Positions 53,030 through 62,061 are shown, counted from the stretch's first letter. The stretch: DNA of 64,000 nt from Arcobacter ellisii (GCF_003544915.1 NZ_CP032097.1:2604001-2668000), one strand, 5' to 3'. Notes: generated from the sequence alone by a model not told the origin. Numbers and translations are program-made.

Positions 53030-53538
53030 TATACTAACCTCTTTTTCTTATGTGCTCTAAAAATTGATTCTTTTCTGATTTTTTGTTGAAGTGTCATAAG
53101 GGCATATTGTAAAGTTTCAGGTCTTGGAGCACATCCAGGAAGATAAATATCAACAGGAATAATTCTATCAGCACCTTGGACAGTTGCGTAAGTATTAAAC
53201 ATTCCACCTGTGTTTGCGCAACTTCCCATTGAAATTACCCATTTTGGATCAGGCATTTGGTCATATAATCTTCTCATAAACTCAGCATGTTTTTTTGTTA
53301 AAGTTCCAGCGATTATTAATACATCAGATTGTCTTGGACTTGCTCTAAAAATAGTTCCAAATCTATCGAAGTCATATCTTGAAGCTCCAGTTGCCATCAT
53401 TTCAATAGCACAACAGGCTAATCCATAAGTCATTGGCCATAAAGAGTTAGACCTACCAAAGTTAACTAACTTATCAATTGTAGTTAATTTAACAGCAGCA
53501 CCATTATCTTGCAAATAATTTATTTTATGCTGTGCCAT
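53029..53538 (-). CDS. nuoB: NADH-quinone oxidoreductase subunit B
   Basis: It carries the N2 [4Fe-4S] cluster that reduces quinone. The cysteine motif is [18 protein letters not shown], with [11 protein letters not shown] and [17 protein letters not shown] supplying the remaining ligands. The start (ATG 53538) overlaps nuoA by 19 bases. Length is 169 aa. The C terminus is basic. Confidence 0.96.
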   Translation of the reverse strand: MAQHKINYLQDNGAAVKLTTIDKLVNFGRSNSLWPMTYGLACCAIEMMATGASRYDFDRFGTIFRASPRQSDVLIIAGTLTKKHAEFMRRLYDQMPDPKWVISMGSCANTGGMFNTYATVQGADRIIPVDIYLPGCAPRPETLQYALMTLQQKIRKESIFRAHKKKRLV

Positions 53539-53909
53539 TCAAGCGCTCCTTTTTTCCATGCGTATAAAAATCCAATTGCTAATAAAATGATAAATAAAAT
53601 CATTTCAATAAAACCAAACCATCCAAGTATCTTAAAATTAACAGCCCATGGAAACATAAAAATTATTTCAACATCAAATAAAATAAATAGAAGAGCAGTT
53701 AGATAAAACTGAGCCGAAATTCTATTTGGTTGTTTTGTAACTTCTGGTCCACACTCATAAAGAGTTGTTTTTAATTTCTCAGTATCTAGTCTTGCAATTT
53801 TTCTACTAATGTATCTTGAAAGCCATACTGTTGCACCAAATGCACCAAATGTCACAATAAACATTACAAATGCACCAAAATAGGGATGGGCAAATTCCAT
53901 ATGTGTCAT
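53520..53909 (-). CDS. nuoA: NADH-quinone oxidoreductase subunit A
   Basis: This is the first gene of the nuo operon. The small membrane subunit has three helices. The conserved loop between the first two is [15 protein letters not shown], whose cysteine lies at the quinone site, followed by [21 protein letters not shown]. Length is 129 aa. The ATG is preceded by AAAGGATAGATTAA. Confidence 0.95.
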   Translation of the reverse strand: MTHMEFAHPYFGAFVMFIVTFGAFGATVWLSRYISRKIARLDTEKLKTTLYECGPEVTKQPNRISAQFYLTALLFILFDVEIIFMFPWAVNFKILGWFGFIEMILFIILLAIGFLYAWKKGALEWHSIK

Positions 53910-54214
53910 TTAATCTATCCTTTTAAAGCTAAAAAGTGTTTTGTTTTTTTGTAAAAATTAATAATTTCACAAGAAAAATAGTCATAAAAATGTAATAGAT
54001 AATATTTAAACCTAATAAAAAATTAGCTTTAAGCTTAATGTTTCTCTAAGTATTCAATATAAATTGGTACAAAAAGAAACACTAAATCTAAACTTAAATT
54101 TTATAGATGAAATATCTTATGATTTTGTTTTCTTAGAATTTATTTAAAAAATAAATGTAATTATATCTTTTAAAGATAAAATCAAAATAAAAAATAGAGA
54201 GAGTATATTTTTAA
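53910..54214 (-). other. AT-rich spacer upstream of the nuo operon
   Basis: About 305 bases, very AT-rich, without a gene. It must hold the nuo promoter; I cannot pick a single convincing -10 box. A TTAAGCTTAA palindrome (54029-54038) and a CTAAT-AAAAA-ATTAG inverted repeat (54012-54026) are visible and may be regulatory sites. Confidence 0.5.
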
Positions 54215-54240
54215 CAAAAGTTAGAAGAATCCAACTTTTG
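54215..54240 (-). terminator. Hairpin at the end of the AAA ATPase gene
   Basis: A perfect 8-bp inverted repeat, CAAAAGTT and AACTTTTG, spans the stop codon (54221-54223) with a 10-base loop, followed on the minus strand by TTAAAAATA. Confidence 0.5.
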
Positions 54241-55954
54241 TTTCGCTGTCAAATTGACCTTTTTGTTCTTTAGTAATTTGTTCTTTAAAATCTTCTAATC
54301 TAAATAGAGGTTCATCACTAATTGCAATTTTATAAGCAGTATTTTTGATAACTAATTCAATTTGCCCACCAGTTAATTCATATTTAGCCAACTCTTCAAT
54401 ATTAAAATCTTTTTCAATTGGAAGATTTGAAGGTAATAATTTTTTCCAAAGTTCAATTCTTTGGGCTTTATTTGGTTTTACAAATTCTATTTTATAGTTA
54501 AATCTTCTTGAAAATGCTTTATCTAAATTTTCTAATAAATTTGTTGTTGCAATTAATATTCCATCAAATCTTTCAATTTGTTCTAAAAAAATATTTTGCA
54601 TTTGGTTATGCATTTTATCACTACTACTCATTCCACCTTGTGCACGTGAGCTTAAAAATTGGTCTGCTTCATTTAGTAACAATACAGGCTCTGATTTTGT
54701 TTGAGTTCTAAGTTCATAATATTTATCAAAAATATTTCTAACATTTTTTTCACTTTCACCAATATACATAGATAAAATTTTTGAACAGTCAAAACTAATA
54801 ACCTCTTTTTTAAGTGATTTTGCTAAAGCTAAAGCAGTTAGAGTTTTTCCAGTTCCAGCAACACCATAAAAAATTATTTTTGCTTCAATTCCTTTTTTCT
54901 TATCTTTAATTCCCCAATGTTTTAATCTATTGATTACATTTTTATCAACTTGTTTTAAAAGTGCATCTAAAGTCTCTTTTGTTTTTTCATTTAAAATTAC
55001 ATCATCTAAAGATTTATTTGTTGAAATTAATTCAAACATATCTTGTTCTTTTATTACTGTATCAAGTTTGATTTTTCCTACACTTGCACTTTTTTTAGTT
55101 GGATGAGAGATTTTATATAAAACCTCATCAGGAATATAAAAATTTCTATTTATTCCACCAAATGGAGTTAAAACCTCATCATAATCAATCAAAGATTTTG
55201 AAACTAAAGTTGAACTCTCTTCAAGTAAACTTCTATATTTTATTTTTTCATAATCATCACTTGAGATTAACTCAATCAAAGAGTTCATATCTCTTAAACT
55301 ACCATCTCCACCTGAATATTCCTCTTTTAATAAGGCTAAAAATAGAGTTTGTTCTTGTTCATTTAAACCATTATCTTTGAAAAAATCTTCAAGCATAATT
55401 GAGTTACTTGTAACTTTAATTCTCTCTTTAATTCTATTTTCCAATAAAATTAATTTTGATTTTAATCTATTTGAACTTGGGCTATTTACATCAAAATTTT
55501 TTCTAACTACATTTAATTGTTGAGCTAAATCAATTCTAAAAAATTGGTCTTGTAAATACTCTAAGTGGTCACTATAATTTTTTATTTCAGGAAGAACAAA
55601 ATCATTACTTCCATTTTCTAACATTTTTAAATAAGCACTAGAAAGTGATACACTTGAATTTATAAGTTCTAGTTTTGAAACTTCACTAAGTTTTACTTGG
55701 TCAAACGATACTTGAACTAACCATCCAAACTCTAAAAGAGATTTGATTAAATCCAATTTTTCTAAATGTTTATAATTTTTTATATCATAAAACTCAGCCA
55801 AAATATCAATTACACCTAAAGTATCTCTACCATTTACATACTCTTTTGACATAAATTGTAGAATTTTTGCCTCTTCAACTGAGCATTTTAATTGTGCAAA
55901 AAAGTTTGTTTTTTCGACATCAGCTGCTTTTATAAAATTAATTACTTCTTTCAT
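54221..55954 (-). CDS. AAA ATPase with atypical Walker B
   Basis: The C-terminal half is one AAA module: Walker A FYGVAGTGKTLTALALAK (364-371), Walker B VLLLNEADQF (424-431; Asn where most AAA proteins have Asp), sensor-1 TTNLLENLD, and the arginine pair in FSRRFNYKIEF. The N-terminal 320 residues are mostly helical, have no recognisable domain and no membrane segment, and probably bind the client. Length is 577 aa. A membrane protein gene lies 7 bases upstream on the same strand, so they are one transcript. Family members with this shape act on protein complexes, but the target here is not visible. Confidence 0.82.
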   Translation of the reverse strand: MKEVINFIKAADVEKTNFFAQLKCSVEEAKILQFMSKEYVNGRDTLGVIDILAEFYDIKNYKHLEKLDLIKSLLEFGWLVQVSFDQVKLSEVSKLELINSSVSLSSAYLKMLENGSNDFVLPEIKNYSDHLEYLQDQFFRIDLAQQLNVVRKNFDVNSPSSNRLKSKLILLENRIKERIKVTSNSIMLEDFFKDNGLNEQEQTLFLALLKEEYSGGDGSLRDMNSLIELISSDDYEKIKYRSLLEESSTLVSKSLIDYDEVLTPFGGINRNFYIPDEVLYKISHPTKKSASVGKIKLDTVIKEQDMFELISTNKSLDDVILNEKTKETLDALLKQVDKNVINRLKHWGIKDKKKGIEAKIIFYGVAGTGKTLTALALAKSLKKEVISFDCSKILSMYIGESEKNVRNIFDKYYELRTQTKSEPVLLLNEADQFLSSRAQGGMSSSDKMHNQMQNIFLEQIERFDGILIATTNLLENLDKAFSRRFNYKIEFVKPNKAQRIELWKKLLPSNLPIEKDFNIEELAKYELTGGQIELVIKNTAYKIAISDEPLFRLEDFKEQITKEQKGQFDSETKVGFF

Positions 55955-55961
55955 TCTTCTC

Positions 55962-56306
55962 CTATAATTTCCCTTTTAATTTTTCTAAAAAGAGATTCAA
56001 ATCATTTTTATCTTTAAACTCAAAAACAAAATCATCAACCATAAGTTTTGTCTCTTTTGTATCTATATTTTTAATATCTTTATACTTTATAGTTTTCAAA
56101 TTTTTATTCACATCAACTACAAAACTATTCTCTATTTCAACTAAACTATCTTCACATAAAGCTTTATATGAACCACGAGAATAGATATACTCTTTACAAT
56201 TTGTACTATTTAGATATTCTTCAATTTTGTCTAAATTTGAGTGATTGTGAATATTTAAAGAGATGACAACAATTGCTATTATTAAAAACAATCCGATAAA
56301 AATCAT
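55962..56306 (-). CDS. Small membrane-anchored protein, function unknown
   Basis: It is 114 residues long with one hydrophobic segment at the very N terminus (FIGLFLIIAIVVISLNI). The remainder is a small mixed-charge domain (YLNSTNCKEYIYSRGSYKAL, KTIKYKDIKNIDTKE, LFLEKLKGKL) with two cysteines at the start. No family is recognised. It is the first gene of a two-gene unit with the AAA ATPase, which suggests the two function together at the membrane. Confidence 0.7.
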   Translation of the reverse strand: MIFIGLFLIIAIVVISLNIHNHSNLDKIEEYLNSTNCKEYIYSRGSYKALCEDSLVEIENSFVVDVNKNLKTIKYKDIKNIDTKETKLMVDDFVFEFKDKNDLNLFLEKLKGKL

Positions 56307-56369
56307 TTAAACTTCCTTTAAATTTAATATCATACAGCAACATCTCTTAACTACAAATGAATAAAAAAA

Positions 56370-56378
56370 TGCTAAAAT
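56370..56378 (+). promoter_or_regulatory. Extended -10 promoter for the lipoprotein pair
   Basis: TGCTAAAAT lies 27 bases before the ATG at 56406, with AAGGA as ribosome binding site in between. No -35 box is needed in this promoter type. Confidence 0.55.
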
Positions 56379-56405
56379 GTATCCAAATTAATGAAAAGGA
56401 ATGTT

Positions 56406-57020
56406 ATGTTTAAGCAAATTACTTATTTAGCAAAATTTTCTCTACTACTTTTTTTACTAAATGGTTGTTCAAATCATAATGAAGCAATGAAAGTTTTGCC
56501 AAATGAATTATCTATTGCAGATGATTGTAGAAATCCAAATAAACAATTTGAAATGGATTGTTATGATTTAATTTCTTATAAAAATAGCTTTGCCCAATTA
56601 AGACTTGGGTTATATGCTCAATATAAAGGTAATTTCCAAGAAGCATTACAAAGATATAATGTTGCAAAAGAAAAAGGTAACTTTTATGCTAATTCACTAA
56701 TTGCTGATTTATATAACAACGGCTTTGGTGTAAATAAAGATGAAGATAAAATGATTGATTTATTAGAAGATGTTAAAAATGTTGACCCAGTTGCAGCATT
56801 TAAACTATCATTTTATTATCTATCAAAAGATAAAGTTAAAGATGCTTTAGAATTACTTACTTATGCAGCTGAAAATGGTGTAAAAGATGCTCAAAATCAA
56901 TTAGCTATTCTTTACTCAAATGGTCAATATATTGAACCAGATTTAGAAAAAAGTTCTTATTGGAATACTCAACATGAAGAGGGAACTGAAAATTTTATAA
57001 ATAAAATATATGGAATATAA
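56406..57020 (+). CDS. Sel1-repeat lipoprotein
   Basis: A lipobox (FLLNGC) after a short hydrophobic leader shows a lipid-anchored protein. Residues about 35-62 carry two cysteines (DDCRNPN and EMDCYD). The rest is a run of Sel1/TPR-like units: LGLYAQYKGNFQEALQRYNV, ADLYNNGFGVNKDEDKMIDL, AILYSNGQYIEPDLEKSSYW. I placed the start at 56406 because AAGGA lies 5 bases upstream; the frame opens at 56391. It pairs with a similar gene three bases downstream; the two look like a duplication. Membrane-associated SLR proteins often act as scaffolds or secretion partners. Confidence 0.78.
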   Translation: MFKQITYLAKFSLLLFLLNGCSNHNEAMKVLPNELSIADDCRNPNKQFEMDCYDLISYKNSFAQLRLGLYAQYKGNFQEALQRYNVAKEKGNFYANSLIADLYNNGFGVNKDEDKMIDLLEDVKNVDPVAAFKLSFYYLSKDKVKDALELLTYAAENGVKDAQNQLAILYSNGQYIEPDLEKSSYWNTQHEEGTENFINKIYGI

Positions 57021-57023
57021 TAA

Positions 57024-57671
57024 ATGTTAAAACAAATTATCCTTTCAATCAGTGCTGTTTTTTTATTTACAGCTTGTTCATTTAAAATGCCAAGTTTTGA
57101 TTGGTTTTCTTTTTCAGATTCAGATGAGTATGCTTTGATTTTAAAAGAAGCAAATAGTTGTCAAGAAATTGAAAATGAAGCTACAAAATTAAGCTGTTAC
57201 AAAAATATTGAAAATAAAAATAGTTTTGCTCAAATTAGATTAGGAACTTATTATGCAAATAAAAAAGAGTATAAAGATGCTCTAAAATATCTAAATCAAG
57301 CAAAAGAGAATAAAAATATCTATGCAAATCTTCCTATTGCATTTTTATACTATAAAGGTGAAGGTGTTACAAAAAATTTAGATAAATCTTTTGAATTATT
57401 AAAAGAATCAAGTGATATTGACCCAATTGCAGCTTATCAATTATCAAGATTTTATCTTCAAGGTATTAACACAAAAATTGATAATGAAAAAGGTATTGAA
57501 TTACTAAATTTTGCAGCTTCAAAAAATGTTCTTCCAGCACAAGAGATTCTTGTAAATACTTATAAAACTGGATTATTTGGACAAGTAAAAGACCAAGTAA
57601 AAGTTGAATTTTGGCAGAAAAAAATCAAAGAAAATGTAGAAGATACTAACTACAAAATCTACAGATTCTAA
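57024..57671 (+). CDS. Second Sel1-repeat lipoprotein
   Basis: It resembles its upstream neighbour throughout. The signal and lipobox (AVFLFTACSF) are clear. Then follow a cysteine pair (SCQEIE, LSCYKNIENK) and Sel1 units (LGTYYANKKEYKDALKYLNQ, AFLYYKGEGVTKNLDKSFEL, LSRFYLQGINTKIDNEKGIEL). The matching ENKNSFAQIRLGTYY and SYKNSFAQLRLGLYA segments in the two proteins show that they are paralogs. The two are coexpressed. The role is unknown. Confidence 0.78.
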   Translation: MLKQIILSISAVFLFTACSFKMPSFDWFSFSDSDEYALILKEANSCQEIENEATKLSCYKNIENKNSFAQIRLGTYYANKKEYKDALKYLNQAKENKNIYANLPIAFLYYKGEGVTKNLDKSFELLKESSDIDPIAAYQLSRFYLQGINTKIDNEKGIELLNFAASKNVLPAQEILVNTYKTGLFGQVKDQVKVEFWQKKIKENVEDTNYKIYRF

Positions 57672-57676
57672 AAACT

Positions 57677-57714
57677 AGAGTTACTTTTTTTCCAAACCAT
57701 GGAAAAAAAGCTCT
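57677..57714. terminator. Hairpin at the convergent lipoprotein/TetR ends
   Basis: AGAG-x4-TTTTTTTCC (57677-57693) and GGAAAAAAA-g-CTCT (57701-57714) can pair as an A/T-rich stem around a 7-base loop. It starts 6 bases after the second lipoprotein stop and overlaps the 3' end of the TetR gene. Confidence 0.5.
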
Positions 57715-58259
57715 ATTGTATCACTTACTATATTTTTTGTATCATATTTTTCAATTAAATAACTCTCAATAAATCCATCTGATAACTTTTTAAATAGTGT
57801 TGCTATATGTTTATAATTCATATTTTCATTAGGATATAATTTTTTAAATTGTCTAATTAAATAATCATAAATCTCATCAACAATTTTATGATTTGAAATA
57901 TCTAATTTATGGAAAAAATATGGGTCATTTGTCAAGGTTTCATCTCTATTTTTATCAATCTGAATAAAAATTTCATATTTACTTTCAAGATAAATTTCTA
58001 AATTCTCTTTTGGATTAGAGGTCTCTTTCTCTTTTAATTTCTCTAAAAAATTTTGTAGTTTTAAAATCAAATACTCTAAATATAAATCATCTTTAGAATT
58101 AAAAAGATTATAGATAGTTCCAACCGATGTTTCTAACTCTTTTGCCAAATGTGATATCTTAAAATTTTTGTAACCACTTTTATCAAAATAATCAGCTGCA
58201 GCTTTTAAATATAAATCTTTTTTAACTTTGTTTAATTCGTCATTTATTTTATTTTTCAT
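57681..58259 (-). CDS. TetR-family transcriptional regulator
   Basis: A 192-residue repressor-type protein. The N-terminal helix-turn-helix reads FKISHLAKELETSVGTIYNLF, after the usual AAADYFDKSGYKN lead. The C-terminal ligand domain has no clear family match. It is divergent from the unknown-SulP pair and separated from it by 139 bases, so it probably controls that promoter and itself. The ligand is unknown. Confidence 0.87.
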   Translation of the reverse strand: MKNKINDELNKVKKDLYLKAAADYFDKSGYKNFKISHLAKELETSVGTIYNLFNSKDDLYLEYLILKLQNFLEKLKEKETSNPKENLEIYLESKYEIFIQIDKNRDETLTNDPYFFHKLDISNHKIVDEIYDYLIRQFKKLYPNENMNYKHIATLFKKLSDGFIESYLIEKYDTKNIVSDTIELFFHGLEKK

Positions 58260-58398
58260 TTATATCCATATTTTTTTTGAGATTATAATTTATTTATTAT
58301 TAAATTAAGAAATGAACAATAATTAATTAATTGAACTTAATTCATTATTAAGGATAATTGATTTAAAATCCATTTCACTTTAAAAACCTAGGATTATA
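58260..58398. promoter_or_regulatory. Divergent TetR/SulP-operon control region
   Basis: TGAA-CTTAA-TTCA (58332-58344) is a 13-base inverted repeat. A related AATGAAC occurs 19 bases upstream at 58311-58317. These may be TetR operator half-sites. TATAAT occurs at 58284-58289 and 58394-58399; the latter runs into the ATG and is probably not a promoter. Confidence 0.4.
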
Positions 58399-59016
58399 AT
58401 GAACTTAAATCCACAAATAAAAATAAAACTTCTAAGAGATATAAAAACTGATGCTCTTTTAATCTATATTAAAACAGTTGTTGAAGAACTTCTTGAAAAC
58501 ATAAAAAAAAATGATTATAAAATAGATTTAGGATATGAAGATTTTAATAAAGAGATAGAAGAAAATATAAGAAATCTAAACAATGAATTGAGTTTAACAA
58601 TTATCAATGCGTATGAACTAAAAGCTTTTATTTCGTATCAACAATTTAAAAATAAAAACAACAAACTTTTACCAAATGATGAAGCTTTAGTTTTTTATTA
58701 TAATGCCCTTGTAAAACAAATTGAAAGCCACCTAATTGAAGGTGCTCTTTGGATTCCTGAACAAATAATTTTATCCCTACTTAGTGAATGGATTTTAGAA
58801 GAAGAGAAATGTATTGATTTTTATCCTTTTTTAAAAAACTTTGATTATTTAAGACTACTTAGTTTTTATGAAATGGCTAGAAACAACGAACAAAATCCCC
58901 ATTTAAAAGATAATATTTCTAAAATGTATAAAATCTCTTCTTCTATGATAGATAAACTAAAAAATAGTAAATATAAGATAAATACTACAAGAAAATCGAA
59001 AGTAAGAAAAAAATGA
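58399..59016 (+). CDS. Unknown protein cotranscribed with the SulP transporter
   Basis: A helical, soluble 205-residue protein with no signal peptide, no cysteine cluster and no family I recognise. Parts are strongly charged, and the C terminus is Lys/Arg/Ser rich (KYKINTTRKSKVRKK). Its stop overlaps the SulP start (ATGA), so it is made in step with the transporter. It may regulate or chaperone that transporter; this is inference from position only. Confidence 0.7.
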   Translation: MNLNPQIKIKLLRDIKTDALLIYIKTVVEELLENIKKNDYKIDLGYEDFNKEIEENIRNLNNELSLTIINAYELKAFISYQQFKNKNNKLLPNDEALVFYYNALVKQIESHLIEGALWIPEQIILSLLSEWILEEEKCIDFYPFLKNFDYLRLLSFYEMARNNEQNPHLKDNISKMYKISSSMIDKLKNSKYKINTTRKSKVRKK

Positions 59017-60644
59017 AAAATAATATCTTATCTGGATTAACAGTAGGAATTATTGCTCTTCCTTTATCAATGGCTTTAGCAATTGCAACAGGAGTTCCTC
59101 CTCAACTTGGACTTTATACAGCAATAGTTGCAGGAATAGTTGCTGCTGTTTTTGGAAGTAGTAAAATAAATATTTCAGGACCAACTGCAGCTTTTGTAGT
59201 TATTTTAATACCAATTGTTCAAGAGTTTGGAATAAGTGGTCTTTTATTATGTGGATTATTATCTGGAATAATTTTAGTTTTTATTGGAGTCTTAAAACTT
59301 GGAACTTTAATAGAGCTTATTCCTTATCCTGTAACGGTTGGATTCACTTCAGGAATTGCTGTTGTAATTGCAACTTTTCAAATAAAAGATTTTTTTGGTC
59401 TAAAAATTGAAAACTTTGATGGTCACTATTTAGATAAAATCTATTTGATTTTTAACTCTTTTCACACAATAGAATTTGCTGAATTTTTTACAGGAGCTTT
59501 AACACTTTTTTTACTAATTTTATGGCAAAAAACAAAAAGTAAAATTCCAGCAGCACTAATCGCTCTTTTGTTTTCAACACTAATTGTGACTTTTTTAAAT
59601 ATTTATATTCCAAATATTGATATTGCAACTATCTCATCAACTTTTCATTATAAAATTGGAGAACTTGAAGGAAATGGAATTCCTCCAATTCCGCTTCAAT
59701 TTTCTCTTCCTTGGTCTTTTTTAAAACCTGAAGAGATAAATCTTGATTTAATTTATAAACTTCTTCCCCATGCAATTGCAATTGCAATATTAGGAGCTTT
59801 AGAATCTTTATTATGTGCTGTTATTAGTGATGGAATGACAGGAAATAAAACAAATCCAAATAAAGAGTTAATTGGTCAAGGAATAACAAATATTGTAGTT
59901 CCTTTTTTTGGAGGAATTCCAGCAACTGCAGCAATTGCAAGAACAGTTGTAAATATAAAATCAGGAGCAACTTCAAAAGAATCATCTATTGTTCACTCTT
60001 TATTTATTTTAGTATCAATAACTTTTATTTCAACATATCTTTCATATTTACCAATGGCTTCACTTTCAGCACTTTTATTAATGGTTGCTTGGAATATGTC
60101 TGAGGTTAAACACTTCATAAATATTATAAAAGTTGCTCCAAAAAATGATGTTTATGTATTATTAACTTGTTTTATTTTAACAGTTTTGATTGATATGCAA
60201 ATTGCTGTTGCAGTTGGTATTGGACTTGCCTCAATTTTATTTATAAAAAGAACTATTGATTTATATTCTATAGAATTAGTTAATACAAAAAATTTAAACA
60301 TCCATCCTGAAATCCCAGAAAATATTTCCATCTATGATATTAATGGTCCAATGTTTTTTGGAGCTGCTCAAAATGCTTTGAAAACTCTTTTAAATACAAA
60401 TGAAGATATTGATATTGTAATTTTAAATATGCAAAATGTAACAATGATTGATATGACAGCTATTGTAGCTTTAAAATCTATTGTTGATAATTTTAAAAAT
60501 CAAAAGAAAAGACTGATTTTTTGTGGTTTAAATAATAGAATTTATAGAAAATTAGAAAAAGCAAATTTTTTATTTAATGAAAAATATTTGACAAATTTAA
60601 ACAATTTAGATGAAGCAATATACTACTCAAAAAATATAATATAA
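59013..60644 (+). CDS. SulP-family anion transporter with STAS domain
   Basis: This inner-membrane transporter is in the SLC26/SulP family, whose bacterial members carry sulfate, bicarbonate or C4-dicarboxylates. The start is typical: GLTVGIIALPLSMALAIATG, then PPQLGLYTAIVAGIVAAVFGSS and ISGPTAAFVVILIPIV. TGNKTNPNKELIGQGI and GIPATAAIARTVVNI are conserved. After about eleven helices the last 110 residues are a STAS domain (IDIVILNMQNVTMIDMTAIVAL). The ion is not determinable by eye. It ends in a palindrome shared with the next gene. Confidence 0.9.
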   Translation: MKNNILSGLTVGIIALPLSMALAIATGVPPQLGLYTAIVAGIVAAVFGSSKINISGPTAAFVVILIPIVQEFGISGLLLCGLLSGIILVFIGVLKLGTLIELIPYPVTVGFTSGIAVVIATFQIKDFFGLKIENFDGHYLDKIYLIFNSFHTIEFAEFFTGALTLFLLILWQKTKSKIPAALIALLFSTLIVTFLNIYIPNIDIATISSTFHYKIGELEGNGIPPIPLQFSLPWSFLKPEEINLDLIYKLLPHAIAIAILGALESLLCAVISDGMTGNKTNPNKELIGQGITNIVVPFFGGIPATAAIARTVVNIKSGATSKESSIVHSLFILVSITFISTYLSYLPMASLSALLLMVAWNMSEVKHFINIIKVAPKNDVYVLLTCFILTVLIDMQIAVAVGIGLASILFIKRTIDLYSIELVNTKNLNIHPEIPENISIYDINGPMFFGAAQNALKTLLNTNEDIDIVILNMQNVTMIDMTAIVALKSIVDNFKNQKKRLIFCGLNNRIYRKLEKANFLFNEKYLTNLNNLDEAIYYSKNII

Positions 60645-60666
60645 AAGTAAATTTACTTTTATATTA
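60637..60666. terminator. Perfect 30-base palindrome between convergent genes
   Basis: TAATATAAAAGTAAA followed directly by its exact reverse complement (60652-60666). It contains the stop codon of the SulP gene (60642-60644) and of the 74-residue gene on the other strand (60659-60661), so it probably ends both transcripts. Confidence 0.65.
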
Positions 60667-60883
60667 CAGCATCTACTTCAAAATGGAAATAGTCATTTAT
60701 GTTGCTAGAAAAGAAATCAACATAATCCTTTGAGATTATTTCATAATTTAAAGATATTATCTCATTCGCAAGACTTATTTTTTTATAATCTTGTGTTAAA
60801 AGCTGTGGAAATTTTTCTGTTAGTTCTTTAACTGTAATAAAACTATCAAAATCATTTGGATTAAAAGGAACTTTTGTTTTCAT
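60659..60883 (-). CDS. Small acidic protein, function unknown
   Basis: It is 74 residues long, acidic, soluble, and rich in Asp and Phe (FNPNDFDSFITVKELTEKF, YEIISKDYVDFFSSNINDYF). AAGG precedes the ATG (AAGGTAAAAAATG), which supports translation. I recognise no family. It lies between the SulP gene (convergent) and nfo (same strand, 48 bases upstream). Confidence 0.6.
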   Translation of the reverse strand: MKTKVPFNPNDFDSFITVKELTEKFPQLLTQDYKKISLANEIISLNYEIISKDYVDFFSSNINDYFHFEVDAVI

Positions 60884-60931
60884 TTTTTACCTTAGTTTTT
60901 TAATAGCCTATACATTTCTTATTCCCTAAAT

Positions 60932-61777
60932 TTATTTTTCCACTAAATCATATAAAGCTTTAATTTCATCAGCCCAAATCTCTTCGTTTATTGTTTCTAA
61001 AACAAGAGGAATATCATCCATTCTTTCATCATTCATTATAAATTTAAAAGCATCCCAACCAATTTTTCCAACACCTAAACTATCATGTCTATCTACACGA
61101 CTACCAAGTTCTGGTTTTGAATCATTTATGTGCATTCCCATTAAATAATTTCTACCTACAATTTCGTCAAATAAAGTCCAAGTTTTATCGTAAGCTTCTC
61201 TTGTTCTTATATCATAACCAGCTGTAAACATATGACAAGTATCAATACAAACACCAACCCTACTTTTATCTTCAATTTTATCTATGATATAAGCTAAATG
61301 TTCAAATTTATATCCAAGATTACTTCCTTGTCCTGCTGTGTTTTCAATCACTAATTTTACACCTTTTGTAGCTTCAATTGCTCTGTTCATTGAATCTGCA
61401 ATATTATTTAAACACTCATCTTCAGATATTTTTCTTAAGTGTGAACCTGGATGAAAATTTAATCTATCTAAACCTAAAATCTCACATCTTTCTAATTCAT
61501 GAATAAAACTATCCAAAGATTTTGCCCTTGCATCAGTTTCAGGATGTCCTAAATTTATTAGATAACTATCATGAGGTAAGATATGTTTTGGTTGAATTTT
61601 TGATTTTTCTAACTCTTTAAACCATTTATCTATTGTTTTACTATCTAACTCTTTAGCTGTCCATTGTCTTTGATTTTTTGTAAAAAGAGCAAAAGCTTTT
61701 GCTCCAATTTGAGTTGCATTAATTGGAGCATTATAAACTCCACCACTAGCACTTACATGAGCTCCAACAAATTTCAT
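60932..61777 (-). CDS. nfo: Deoxyribonuclease IV (AP endonuclease)
   Basis: This zinc-dependent TIM-barrel enzyme cleaves DNA at abasic sites in base-excision repair. The start [16 protein letters not shown] and the metal-binding segments [36 protein letters not shown] and [28 protein letters not shown] are classic. The ATG at 61777 has AGGA upstream and gives 281 aa, the usual length; an in-frame extension to 61834 adds a Lys/Ser-rich leader and is less likely. Confidence 0.94.
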   Translation of the reverse strand: MKFVGAHVSASGGVYNAPINATQIGAKAFALFTKNQRQWTAKELDSKTIDKWFKELEKSKIQPKHILPHDSYLINLGHPETDARAKSLDSFIHELERCEILGLDRLNFHPGSHLRKISEDECLNNIADSMNRAIEATKGVKLVIENTAGQGSNLGYKFEHLAYIIDKIEDKSRVGVCIDTCHMFTAGYDIRTREAYDKTWTLFDEIVGRNYLMGMHINDSKPELGSRVDRHDSLGVGKIGWDAFKFIMNDERMDDIPLVLETINEEIWADEIKALYDLVEK

Positions 61778-62033
61778 AATTTTTCCTATTTTTTTTGATG
61801 ATTTTTTAATATTTTTTGATGAATATATATTCATAAGTTTTTGTGATTATATTTAAAAGTAACATTTATAAACATTAGCAAATAAATTTTTCAACTTTTC
61901 TCAATTTTTATATTATCCTAAAAAGGCTAAGTATAGAATAATGCTAATTTATTATATGCTATATGTAGGCTATAAATTTTTTGTAAAATTTCAAACAGAA
62001 TATACTTAAAATGTTATTATTGGGAATAAAATA

Positions 62034-62054
62034 TGCAAAATAGATTATTTTGCA
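62034..62054. promoter_or_regulatory. Inverted repeat, candidate operator of the NDH-2-like gene
   Basis: TGCAAAATA-GAT-TATTTTGCA is a perfect 9-bp inverted repeat placed immediately before a TAAAAT -10 candidate. This is a usual site for a dimeric regulator. Confidence 0.45.
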
Positions 62055-62055
62055 G

Positions 62056-62061
62056 TAAAAT
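62056..62061 (+). promoter_or_regulatory. Candidate -10 element for the NDH-2-like gene
   Basis: TAAAAT is located 30 bases before ATG 62092, directly after the inverted repeat; AAAAGGTGA follows as ribosome binding site. Confidence 0.4.
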
